64,000 nt of DNA, taken from Struthio camelus. Its lineage: Eukaryota > Chordata > Aves > Struthioniformes > Struthionidae. The notes under the pieces were generated by a model, which ran no database searches, had not been told where the DNA came from, and saw only the letters and a program-made list of their open reading frames with translations. The stretch spans positions 5,890,001-5,954,000 of the forward strand of contig NC_090947.1 of assembly GCF_040807025.1 (NCBI RefSeq). Reading direction: 5' to 3'. Each line of letters starts with the position of its first letter. Position 1 is the first letter of the stretch. A program made the position numbers and the translations under genes. Below, piece by piece: positions 10,801 through 22,073 of the stretch.

Positions 10801-13800
10801 ATCACGTGAGGCTGCAGTACTCTTGAGTCGTGGAGAGGGTGAAAGGCGCTGAGTAGCCTAACGGCATGGTCAGAGATAGCGTGCCCTTGCAGAAAAGGGT
10901 ATGATTTCCCTAAGAGCTTAAGAAACTCGGGCGTCTCACTGAAATAGGAGCACGTTCCCTTTCACTGAGACTTCCACGTCAAGTCTTGTGATAATTCAGT
11001 GAGATGTCTGTCCTTCTTAATCTTCTGCACCCAATGCAATATTCTAGGGGTTAAAGGAGGAGCAACCGCAGCTGAAACACACGGTGCCATGTGCACAAAG
11101 CCATGGAGGGGGAGTGATCCGGTTCACGAATAGCATCAACTTGGCAGAAGGTTGCAAAAAGCAACCTGCGCTTCGCAGATCTGGTGCAGTTTAAGCAGTG
11201 TTTCTTGCTAAAAGTGACATGACACCAGGCTTCATGAAAGAGCGCCTGGCTGTTCGTGTTCATTTTAATGGAACTATTTATTACGTTTTGGAAACTGTAA
11301 TTAAAAGTGAAATCACCCATTTGACATATGGTTTATTGGCCCCATCTAATTAAAGTCTGTCTAGGAGAGAAGTGCTGCAGTAAGCACAGGTGGAATTCCA
11401 GTGAAATTCTACTCCGGAAATACCTTCTCAGGGCATGTTCAGACCAGGGGGGAAAAAAAAAGAAAGAAAGATGGAATTAAACTGAATAATGCTGGCTGCA
11501 GGAAACGGATGAAGAGATTTCCTATTACACTTAGTTTTTTTTTTCTTCTTATTGCTGTCCCCAGTGAATAGATGCAGGACTGGAGCAATACTATGTGTGT
11601 GAAATAATCTCTGAGCTGTACTCAGAGCTGGCAAATTCACAGTGAGTTTTTGCTATCCTTCTGCACTACACGGGAACCGTATAAATGTGTGCCATTTGCC
11701 CTGCAGTTCATAGTCTTTCAGGTATATTCTTACTTGTGATTTCAGCAAACTTGGTCAGGCCTCTGTAAATGGGAGGTGATCTCTCTTGGGCTTCGGCTCC
11801 GCCTGAGAACCGGAGGGGTCTGGGGTTGGTGCTTGGCTTGCTAAAACATGCCCAGAAGTCAGATGTGTTAATGCTGATTTTTAACTATGAAGGGACTCAG
11901 GAGATGCATTCTTCTGTGCATGAATGTGGCGTGCATGGTGATTACGAAACCAGACACCTTTCTGACAGTGGTTTAGGACACCTGGCCTCAGACCAAAACT
12001 CTGCAGCAATCTTCTGGCATTACTGGAGGCAGGTCACAGCACTGTCTTTGCAACAGGAGCAAGCTTAACCAAGCTAGCATTAAACTTCTAAGTTGCAGGT
12101 GCTGAAAAGTGTAGCATCGGGCTACCTGGGTCATGTACACTGAAATCTCGTTGTTGGAGGCTCTTCTGCCATCGTTTCCTGAGCCAGGTGGCCTAGAGTA
12201 GGCCAGCATGTCTACCCAAGCTGCAATTACACCTGTGCGCTGCAGTACAGACATATTCTGGACCTGTCTGTCCTTCTATTAAGCCCATCACTGAAGTGGA
12301 GGTAACTCCTGAATCCTTTATAAATAGAGCCATATAGGTTAGAAAGTGGCATCTAAAGTAAACCTGTATTAATTCTGTTCTGTAGCTTATGCTCCTCAAC
12401 CTGGAAGAGGGTATGAATTTAACCAAGCGGTGAAGCACGTAGTGGACACTGCTGGCAAGAGCTGTGCTCGGGGACGTGGAGCCCATCGCAGTCAGTCTAT
12501 CTCTCAGCACCCTTTATCTACCCAGGCCTCAGCACCCTGCTCTTGCTTTGGCATAAGTGGAATTGGTTGTAACGCAAACTAATTTTTATTGCAGTATTGC
12601 CATCCCTCGTGGTTTTTCATGCCACTCTGTCAGTATTTGGTGTTTGGCCTAACGCCTGGCTCGATGTAGTTGACGGAGCGTGTGGAGGGCTTCTGCTTCT
12701 GTTAGAAAGCACAGGACTTATTCAGATGGTTGAAATTCCACCTACGGCTCTGAGCCTAATGTTTTGCGTTGGCTGTAGGTATCTTCCTACTCAGCCACTT
12801 ACTCAGGCACTCTAAATCCCTTCTGAGATGCACCTAGACCTCTTCTGCCCATTGGACCTAGTTAGAATTAGGGCACATCCCTAAACTGCTATGCACACAG
12901 CTCTAGCAGAAACCTTGAGAAAGCAGGAGACACGCAACCTTTCTTCCCCACCTCATGATTTCAAGCTAGTGCGATGCACTGTGGAGCTAATGGCTTGTCA
13001 GCTCCTGTGAGCTAAGAGAGTTATTTACCATTGCCGCAGAGGAAGCGTGCCCACCTTCCCGGAGGCAAAGTCGCTGTCAACCACCCTGACGGAGCCTCCT
13101 GCGCTGTTTCCAGCCTTCCCACTCCTCCTTGCAGCTCTCCATGACAGAATGACTCTGCTGCAGTGGCTAAAGCACACCGTCTCCTTGAAGGAGGTGCCTT
13201 TCGTAAACCAGCGAACAAAGGAGAGCCGTGCATACCGGAGCGAGGAGAGCTTCCCTTCTGCTTTCAGCAGGCAGGAGGGAGCTGAGCCCTTTCCCACCCC
13301 TTCTTTTTATTAACCCTTGCTCTCACACCTGTTCTCACTATCACACCTCCGGAGCTCCTGAGCCACTTCTTGCACCTCCTACAAGTGCACATGCTTTTGC
13401 TCCAAGAACCTCCCTGGATTTCGGACTTGTGTGTGATCGGAATGAATTAGAATTGGCTGAGGCATGGGATTATTGCAGACCTGTCACTTCACAGTATGTT
13501 CCTGTTACAGCCCACACTCATGTCTGCTAGTATTTTAAAGAAAACTTTAATTAGCCTCTTCCTGAGAGTGTGAATAAATTGTTTTGTTGTTGTTTTAGGT
13601 TTGGTTTTGTTTTAAGGAAAAGAGTGTTTACTCACTGAGGACGTGTTTCCAAACTCTTCATCCACTCTAATCCTGGTTTTCTGATATCTCACTGTGCATC
13701 TTACTGTGAAGCTTTGTGTGGTGTTATTGGTTGGAGGAAGGTTGCTCAGCAGTGGGGAAGACATGTCTTGGCGGTGCATGCAAATGCTCAAGTATTCTTG

Positions 13801-15344
13801 GGCTACGGTGAGGCAGTGTTTTCTGACTCCTGATGGCCAAATGTCACCCACTTCCCAGCAAACTATTTCAGGAGAGTCATTCTAGGTTAAGCAGATCTGC
13901 GTCTGCCTCAATTCTGTGTGACAGCCCTTTAACCTAAAGTCTAATTGGCATGGTTTGGCTTCAGTGCCCTGAAAAGTCCTAAATAGCCTTGGGTCCTCTG
14001 TCTAACAGTGCTGCAGTCTGGGGACCCTGGAGCCATCTACTCTTTATTGTAAGTACCATGTCTGGTAGGTGCTGTTTGCTGTGGTGGGTTATTGAACGTG
14101 TTTTCAGCCTGAAATCAGCTTGGTTCCAGGTGAACCAGGTGATGTTTCAGGCGTTTGCTGTGGTCCAAAGACCTCCTTCATAGGCAGCAAAGGGATGCCA
14201 AGGCGGTTTTGTACATGGCTGAATTCTCACAGAATTACTTTAAATCCTGCTGAAATGAATTGTATCAGCACTGTGAAAAGGTATCTAACACCGCAACTCA
14301 TTTACTAGATTGAACCTATGAAAGTGGTGGAAGAACGGATTGGAAGGGGGTGAGGTAGAGCACCTGTTCCCACTCCTCATGGGGAAGGAGCTGAAAAGGA
14401 AGGGCTGAAAAGTCAGGCTGGGACTAGGATGGCATCTTCTAGCGCTGGCGCAGAGCAGTGATCCCCACACCATGCCATCTATTTAAAGAGGTGTCATGTG
14501 ACACAAGGAAGGTAAATCCGCTGTTTGGGATACGGAAGGCAGGAAAGAGTAAACTAGCAACCAGGAATAAAAAGGCTAAATTATGAAGGCCAAAGAAAGG
14601 CCTTGACTGTGAGCAAAATCTTTCAGACGAAATAAGGTGTTTTTCTTGTGTAACCTGCACGGATTCCATTGTTTTTTGCACAGCAAGGAAATATACTTGA
14701 GCAAATGTGCTGGCGTGAAGTATTCAGGCACATACATTAATTCCTTTTAATATCACCCATGCGTGGCCTTGGCTCCACCCGCCTTGTTTGAACAAACATA
14801 CTTGATGGGGATAAGGCAAGGAAAATCCTGTTCTCTGCTTGTGTTTGTTCTTCCCTTTACTCCTCTCGCAGGGATACTAGAGCCGCAGATGGAGCTCCAG
14901 GCATTAGGTTTTAACAGATCCAAATCAATTTGATGTGCCCTTAAAAAGCCCACAGTCCTTTCCAGTGGCATCCTCAGCATGTGCCCAGTCACTAGCTGCT
15001 ACATGTATTAGTTTTTTAATATTGGAAACCATTCTTTTCCTGTCATGTGAAGGCTTCAAGGGTGGCCTTTTTGGTGACCTCAACATAAGAGCATCTTATG
15101 TAAGTAACAAAAGCAGCATTATCTGGAATATATACGGAAGCAGCAGAGCAGTGGAGACTGGATTGTCATCTTGTCCTTTGAAGCTCGTTGTTCCCACTCT
15201 TTCCTGGTGAGACCTCTTTCACTGAACGCCACCTAGGCAGGCTGCTTGTAGGTGGTCAAAATAGAATAATGGCTAGGTATCTGAACACCTTATTTTTTAC
15301 TCCTCTGACCTCTACTTTGTTCCTCCCCTGAAGGTCTCATAAAA
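10801..15344. other. Intergenic sequence, no gene recognised
   Basis: Some 4.5 kb of noncoding sequence with weak A/T homopolymers (around 11452-11461 and 11536-11544) and a T- and G-rich stretch at 13580-13615. The segment 12204-12255 is listed separately as a possible DNA-transposon remnant. CpG is slightly raised at 13035-13245. None of the open frames, all under 106 codons, is recognisable. Confidence 0.6.
12204..12255. mobile_element. Possible hAT-type MITE terminal remnant
   Basis: The stretch starts with 'tgtctacccaagctgcaatt' and ends with 'tgcagtacagaca', a diverged inverted pair (TGTCT...CTGCA against TGCAG...AGACA). The opening resembles the 'tgtctacactgcaatt' terminus of nonautonomous elements common in sauropsids, here with a short insertion. 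It is weakly supported and the full element is not visible. Confidence 0.3.
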
Positions 15345-15635
15345 ATGTTTGTGGGAATTGACCACTGGAGCTTTCTAGTCCAACCTCTGGCGTAGAGCAG
15401 GACTGTCACCGACACCAGATCAGCTCAGCCATGGCTCAGTGACCACCGTGGATGGAGATCCCAGCAGCTCTCTGCGAACCTGTTCCACGGCTGTGCTGTC
15501 CTCCTGGTGCAGAATTTTCTCCTAAAGACCAATCTGAACCTCACAAGCCACTGTATGTGGGCATTGCCCCTATCTGCCATTACTGAGAAGAGTTTGGCCC
15601 TGCCATCATAGTAACCCACCTTCACATTTTGTGGG
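15345..15635 (-). mobile_element. CR1 LINE fragment, avian type, 3' end
   Basis: Read on the plus strand this is the reverse complement of an avian CR1 3' end. It starts with 'tctagtccaacctctggc' near 15374, continues through 'atggagatccca' and 'tgcgaacctgttccacggc' near 15473, then 'gcagaattttctcctaaag' near 15510, 'gggcattgcccctatctgcc' and 'actgagaagagtttggccc' near 15582. The order of these blocks is that of the last 300 or so bases of bird CR1 copies. The copy is diverged and lacks the octamer-like terminal repeats, so it is not young. No coding part is present. This element is the main reason for suggesting a bird. Confidence 0.85.
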
Positions 15636-16741
15636 CAGGAGGTTGACTGTAGAAGGCAACACAAACTTGCCTTTTTTTCATGTTTTTGTGTTCAGGAATG
15701 ACTCTTTTTACTCCTCAGTATTGCTAGTGGAGGAGAAAGCTGTTTCCTCACCTCGGCTCTTCTTGGAAAGAGCAGCACCCACTTCCAAGCCCTGCAGGAA
15801 CAGTGGGGAACTCCCTCACGGGCAAGTCCATAGGACAGACTAGTTCTTTGAAGAAGAGATTGCACTCTTTCTTGCATTGTTTATTCTAGTGAAATCAAAG
15901 CAGAGGTATAAAATTCAGTAGCTATCAAAATCCAGTCCTGTTAAACTTAAAGGTCACCAAGTCAAGAATGAGGCCTGATTAAAATGGGCTGAGCGCTGAT
16001 CGGGAAGCTCTGGTACACGTTCCTGTGCTGCAGCAAAGTCTTCCCTATCATTTTCTCCTTTTTCTGACTCACCTGGTTTGGTCACTGTGCGTTGCTCCAT
16101 CCTGGGGGAAGTGGAGCAGCTAACACGTTGCTCGCCCCTGCTGTGACCTCTGCAGTGCCGCACCTTTGTTGGATGACAACAAAAACAGCACAGAGAATTC
16201 CCAAATGGGCGAGGATGTGTTAATCCCTTAGAAGACCAACCCGATACTTCATGGGTGGGTCTCTGCTAGCCTCAGAGTAAATTAACATCTCCTTCCTCAT
16301 CCACAGCCTTTTAGGCTGCAGTAAACGCAAGTGCCCATCCCACGTGCCTCTGTCTAGTCTGCCTCCTTTGTATACACAAAGGTAATGCCTCAAGGGGACA
16401 AGGGGCTTACCCTCTTAAAATCCCGGGCATTCTTCTTTTTTTTTCTCCTCCCCATATAGCTGTCTAATCATGGGTCAAATTGTCTGCTAGTATCCATCGA
16501 GAGGCCTCTAACCACCGCAGGAGTAGCACTGGTTTATATCAGTTGACAGTTTTGCTGCTTCTTCGCAGACCTTTCTCAGTATTTTCCATAAATGTGTTTC
16601 CCTTTGGACCGAATCCCTTGTCTATTTACCTAGCATCCTTCTTCTGCTCTGTCTGTATTTTGTACAGCTCGCATCACCATGGTACCAAGGCTCGCTGTGG
16701 TCAGTATTAGATGTCATCCATTGAGGTATGGAAGAATTTGA
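15636..16741. other. Intergenic sequence, no gene recognised
   Basis: Noncoding sequence between a CR1 and a MIR copy. A T-rich pyrimidine tract lies at 16431-16450. No exon, RNA gene or further repeat could be recognised. Confidence 0.6.
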
Positions 16742-16865
16742 CCCAGTTTTCAGAGGAAGGCTAAAAGAAGTGATTCAGCCGCGTTACACAGCAGGCCGCA
16801 GGTGGGACGGGGCGCCTGGGCCCCATTCCGTCACCCCATCCAGTCAGGCCATCCTTCCCATTTGA
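16742..16865 (-). repeat. MIR-family SINE copy
   Basis: On the plus strand the segment follows the reverse complement of MIR: 'cccagttttcagaggaaggc' (for 'ccattttacagatgaggaaactg'), then 'aagtgattcagccgcgttac' with 'acagcaggccgcagg' after it (for the 'aagtgacttgcc...gtcacacagcaggt' block), then a diverged 'gggacggggcgcctggg' and a tail ending 'caggccatcc' like the tRNA-derived head. The order of all blocks is kept, so the call is fairly firm despite high divergence. MIR insertions are ancient in amniotes. Confidence 0.65.
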
Positions 16866-19316
16866 TGCTCCAAGAAAAACAGCACGTTCCCCACTGCAGA
16901 CACCAGCTCTTAATCCCCATGTCAAGCGATCTTGAATGACAGGCAAGTTCTTCCTGCCTTTCCTTGGTTTTGCAAGGTTGCTATTTGTCAAGCAAGAACA
17001 TAGCAAACCAGCATCTTCCTTCTGCAGCTTCACCACAGCGGTGAGTCATATGGACTACTGATGGCATCTGGCACCAGGTTTTGGCTTCTAGAGTGGAAAT
17101 AGTGAGTCCTTTATGGAAATCTGGTCATTAGATGCTTATTTTTTGTTTGCTCCCACCTGAACTAGATTCAGACTCCGGTGTCATACATCTTCGTTAATCC
17201 TCTTAGCTGCGATTTGGTTGCACCCTCTTACCTGAAGGAAAGGAATTTGATAATGCACCTATAAAATGAGCTCCAGCGATGTGACATTCAAACCCGGACA
17301 AACAAAACTCTCTTTACCCACTTGGAAAAAAAACACATCAATTACATTGTCAGTTGTATTTACCTTTCGCAGTCCTGAACCATCCCGGCGCTGCAACGTG
17401 TGCCATCAAAGTCTGTGGCAATACCTCGGCACTTAAGGATGTGCTTAAATTGTTTGGAAACTCAGGGGTCCTGGATGCTGATGCTTAACCTGTGGTCTGA
17501 AGCGTTGAAAGAGCGATAGAGACAGAGAGGAGCAGAGTCTGACACCAGATGAACGCTGCAAAGTCTGATTGAGCTCAACAAAGCGTGCTTGTAAGCTTGG
17601 GCACACTGGAAAACAACAAAAAAATAAAGGCAAGAACCTGCTGAAAAGGAGGGGTTTCCCAAGTTCCTGCAGCATTTAACACTGCCTTCGTTCTTGTGCC
17701 GTGAGGGACAGTGTGGTACTAGCACAGTTCAGTTGTTTATTTGCTTTTTTTGGTTTTTTTTTTTTTTTAAACCCAGGCTTTTGTTGCCTGCTGATGTCCA
17801 GAAACTCCCACTGCACAGCAATGTTCTCATTTCCAATTTCTGTGGTTAGAATGGTAATTCTGCTCACTATGGTAACCTAGTAATAGCTGGGTGAGTGAGC
17901 GTGTGTGTGTGTGCATGCAGGCTTGCCCATGCAGGGGAGGCAAGGGAAAGAGCCCGGCTTGCTCGCTTGCAACCGCTGCCGCTGCATCACTTCTCTGAGC
18001 CCAGAAAACCGCTGTCTCAGCAGGTGAAAGCTGCTCTCCTGCTGAGTCCGGCCCGCAGCGAATAAGGAGAGCGTTGTTTTGCTGTCATCTACCCTTGCAC
18101 GCTCAATGGGGACGATTAAAACAGACACACGAACGGATTAGGTGTTAGAAAAATGTCTAATTATGGCTTGTGAAATCGCCGGCTCGGTGGCTCCTGAATG
18201 GAAATACGCAGGGGAACCCTGTCTCACTGTAGCATCCGGTTTATCCTTGAAAGCCCCCTCTCTGGGGAAAAGGCAAGGGACGAAGCCCACCGGAGCCACC
18301 TTCTAGGGCCGAGGAAGACGCACGCAGTCCGTATCCGTGTCTGGGTCTGGTTCCTTGGGAGTGGTAGTCGAACGACGCTTCAAAGCAGTCTGTCACCCCG
18401 GGTGTAGCAGAAGGTAGGTTATTACTCGTTACAGAGATGCTCCCTACCCACCGTTGGTTTCTTGAGCAGCTAGCACGGTTGCCTCCGTCCTCTGTGGCCT
18501 TCCAAGGCAGCTGGTTTGCTGAAGGATAGGTGTCGGCTCCGTTCTCTGCGCTGCCGCGCTGTTTGGAGCCCGCGTTTGCAGCCCGCGCTGCTTCAGGGAA
18601 CACACAGTTCCTCACCCCTGCGAAGTTACTGCGGGTTTAATGCTCTGAAACGACTTGGTACTCTTCACCTTGGACGGTTGCCCACAAAACGCACAGAAGC
18701 GTGTGAGAAAGCCGGTGAAAGGTGTTTTGCTCTCGGGCAGCATGTTTTAAGGATGGTCTGCCCTGTAGTGTAACGCCTGTTTTCGTTTATAGCCTGTACG
18801 ACGGTGACTGTCCGCAGAGGTGTTTGCGAAGCGAGGGCGAGGAAGAGGTCTGACCCACCAGTAGGTAACGGCTTGCTTATCAAAAATTATTGAGAATTTT
18901 TGGCTGGTTCTGTATGTGTGTGACTGCGAAATGCATGCGCGCAAGTAGGAAAGCACAGAATATCTCTTTGCAGCAATCTCCCTAAACATTTGAGAACACG
19001 TGTTTCAGTGAAACTTCGGTACAACAATAGGAAAGTAGGATGGCCTTTTTTTTTTGTTTAAAGTTTCTGCAAGAAAGCCAGATCGGTCCTTTAATAACAT
19101 CTCAGCCACATCCTTAACTGCTGGAGAGTGCTTATCACTCTTTCTCAGTAATGAATATCTCTTCTCTAGTACGTCATGCTGCTCTTCCTGAGTGTTTGGA
19201 AGCTAAGTGCTGATGTGGAGTCCAAGGGCCAAATCTTGGACATGCAACTTGAGCTCAGCTTGGTGTAATACAGGCCGTATGTGCAATTACTTCTCCTTCT
19301 GGTGACTCATGAAAAT
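16866..19316. other. Intergenic sequence, CpG raised in part
   Basis: Contains a (GT)6 run at 17901-17913, a T-rich tract around 17744-17768 and moderately CpG-rich sequence from about 17940 to 18870. No known protein is visible: the longest frame is a minus-strand frame of 124 codons at 18241-18615 that I do not recognise. Frames of that size are expected in GC-richer DNA. Confidence 0.55.
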
Positions 19317-19380
19317 AGGTGTGCCCTCAACTTCTTTTGAAGCACTTGAGTGGAATAATTCGAATGAGAAGGGCACACCT
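19317..19380. repeat. 64-bp palindromic element with perfect 11-bp ends
   Basis: AGGTGTGCCCT (19317-19327) and AGGGCACACCT (19370-19380) are exact reverse complements 42 bases apart. The inner arms continue a weaker match ('tcaacttcttttgaa' against 'ataattcgaatgaga'). The outer boundaries are sharp: pairing stops at both ends at once. Sharp ends with terminal inverted repeats fit a tiny MITE, although no clear target-site duplication is visible. A hairpin-forming regulatory RNA is the alternative. Confidence 0.6.
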
Positions 19381-21942
19381 TATGCCTTGACTTGTGAATT
19401 TGTACTGATCTACCACGGTTTGGGTAAAGACCCGAAGTTTTAGGCTTACCTTAGCGAGATCCCACAGACAAGGTTGCACGGGGAGTTGTTCAAAGTGGAT
19501 TATGTTTTATGGGAAATAGTGTTTGGTCATTTCATGTTTTAAAATGGATTGTAGGGCCTGTATATCCTTGGGTTTCAAATCTCTATCCTTTGCGTATTTA
19601 CCTATGCAAAAGTAAATGAGCGTTTTACTCAGCTTGTGTATAAGATTTCCTATACGGTCTTAATTTTGTAAACAAGATGATGTTCTTGAGAAAAATCACT
19701 GAGCTACTCTGGTAGGTGCATGGCCCAAACTGCTATAAACCTTCGCGGTAACACTTGCTGCTGCGTTCAGAGCACCCTAGGCCCTTTCAGACCAAAATTT
19801 CATAGGAGTGGATGCATCAGGAGACAAGGCTGTGCGGTGGAGCCGGTGGCCACAAACAGGTTGCTGTAATACGTGACGTGGCTTCAAAAAAAGCAGACCT
19901 GGGTTTCCTCACGGGCTGGGAACGATCTCTCTTCTGCTTTCTCTCCATATTCTTACCAGCTTGCCGATTTCAAAACGATAATATGAGAGCTTTGACTAAT
20001 TCTTACTTGAGTCAAGGCTGCACTTAAGCAAAGGAAGGGTTGTCTTCCAAGTCAGATCTGCAGGTATTATAAAGTGCCAGCAAGCTAACAGGTTATATTA
20101 CATCTGCATGGGTTTTTGCAGACAGAGCTGCCCTCACCTAACCTCCCAGGTCCAAGCAAGTTTGAACCCAGGGCTTTGGGCTGCTTTGAAGGGCAATGCT
20201 GTGCTCTCAGCACCCCTTAATGGCTTTACTGAAGCACAGCAACCTCAGGCTGGAGTTTGCTTGCACATCTCTACTGCGGACGCAAACCTGCAAATGGTTG
20301 CAGCTCATATACCCACAGTTTACTATTGCGAGCGTGTATAACACAGGTAAGCACAGGCCAAAGACTGAATTCTGGGGCCCAATTTGGGGCTTGCGTGGCC
20401 ATTTCTGGACCAGTCTGAGCAAATGTGCTGTTCCTAATTGTGGCTGTTGTAATGAGATAGTTTTAATGGGGTGTTGCTGTTGCTTGACAAGCAGAGTGTG
20501 AATGGGAGATTTAAATAATATTTGCGGTGCACTTTCAGTGAATACTGTGCAGGGTTTAAAAGCTTTAAGGAGGAATCCTGACCCCAGTGTAGTAAATAAC
20601 AAAGTTGCAGTGGGGCTGAGGTTTCACAGAGCTGCAGCTTGTCAAATCTCTGATGCAACCTTTTCTTTTCCTTTGGTGCAAAATTAGGTTTTTGACTAAA
20701 ACCAACCTTTTTTTTTTCATGTGCACGTCTGCGTTCTGCCCCAAATCTTGGTATTTGTATGTTGTAATACTGACAACCAAGCTGTTCTGGCTGAAAACCA
20801 AGGTATTTTTATGCAAAAACGGTGTTGCCGTGTCTCATGGGAATTATGGTTTTTTTGTACCTTATGCTTCCATTCTCCTCTACAGGCCAAGTTCTGTTCC
20901 AGCCTGCAGCTTCTAGGAGAGGCGCTGACACAGACTGTATGTGGCAAGCTAGAAATCTTTTGCTTTCAAGGTCTTATGAATTCCAGTGAAAAACCTTAAA
21001 CTACAGTAGAAAATATGAAAAAGGCTTAAGGGACAAAAACTGAAGCGCGGTGATATTACTTTGAGTCATGATATTTTGCCACTTAGCTGAAATATTTCAC
21101 TGAAACATATTTTTCTCCTGTGGAAAATTCTGATAAAATGAAAATTGCATTTCAGCACTTCCTGTAGGGAGATGTCTCTTTCTCCACTTTTCAATGAGAT
21201 CTGCTCCTGTAACAGGAAAAAAGTTTTGACTGTCGTTGGCCTACCTGGGATTGTAGCAGTCCAACCGAATGCATTAAAAACTTTCAAGATGTTTCTGAGA
21301 AAAATCTCTTGAGCTCATAATATTTGTCCAGCTTCCTGAAATTTGGAAATTAATTTTGATACACGAAAAGTTTATTTGCAGAATTACTCAGTCGGATGTG
21401 CAGCTCATTAAAATCAATCTAACGCCATTGACTTTCGTGCTACAGTGATTTACAACCCCAGTGACTGTAGCGCAGTGTTTTGAGTCGAGCATTTTGTTGT
21501 GCTTACAGCCATCAAAATCAGGCGCTGCTCAATACGCACAGCTTGTGCTGATTTAATTTATCAATATGGGAAAAGTGGTGTAATGTGGCTGCCACAGGTT
21601 ATATAAATGTGCTTGCCCTTGTGTCCATGAAGGAGTAGTATTTTTAACCCATTTAACTACATCTGCACTAGAGGTTCGCAGGTATATTAACTACATTTTG
21701 TAAATTTTAGCACCTCTGCTGAAAGTACTGAAAACTGTGGGTAGGTTAGTCCCATCTGAGGAAAGCGGGAGGCTTTTCAATTAAAATGTTCCTCCTGGAG
21801 TCAGAAAACATCACGTTCAGCTTGTTATAAGCCGCTGCTTGATTCCATGGAAATCAGTGCACTGCTCTCCTTCTTGTGTTTATGCAGTAATTAAAGGTGG
21901 ATTAGAAAAGAACTGGAGCATGGCACCCCGACGGCTCCTCAC
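19381..21942. other. Intergenic sequence, no gene recognised
   Basis: Contains a possible exon-like interval 20124-20346 (AG acceptor after 'gggttttt', then a good donor 'ACACAGgtaagc') that has no other support. The part 20140-20225 has 'gtttgaacccagggc' and could be a worn tRNA-related SINE. From 21000 to 21840 the sequence is AT-rich and plain. Confidence 0.5.
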
Positions 21943-22073
21943 CTGCAGAAACGGGGACCATGAAAGCCACGTTGTTCATGGAGCCGGTGGCCCGGCTCAA
22001 AGTCAGAGCCTGGGGGCCACGCTGAGTCGTGAAGATGGAAGAGCTTAGTTTCTGCCTGGGCATGAGTCCTTGT
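21943..22073 (-). other. Candidate internal coding exon, gene unknown
   Basis: On the minus strand a long pyrimidine-rich tract ending in 'cttgttcttttttag' is followed by 131 bases that end in a consensus donor, 'TCTGCAG|gtgagg'. Between the two sites one frame is open for 43 full codons with one base left over at each end, giving a peptide that begins QGLMPRQKLSSS and ends SMNNVAFMVPVSA. A second frame is open too, so openness alone proves little (a 43-codon stretch is often open by chance). The pairing of a strong acceptor and a strong donor at an ordinary exon length is the real evidence. I do not recognise the peptide and could not find a neighbouring exon with the matching phase. It may be an exon of a gene extending outside the window, an exon of a noncoding RNA, or chance. 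Confidence 0.35.

Noticed and set aside
20140-20225. MIR-like segment with 'gtttgaacccagggc'
   Set aside because: Only the B-box-like word fits; the remaining order of MIR blocks could not be followed.
20124-20346. Exon-like interval with AG acceptor and 'ACACAGgtaagc' donor
   Set aside because: The acceptor tract is short and interrupted and there is no second exon or recognisable product. Isolated pairs like this are common in 64 kb.
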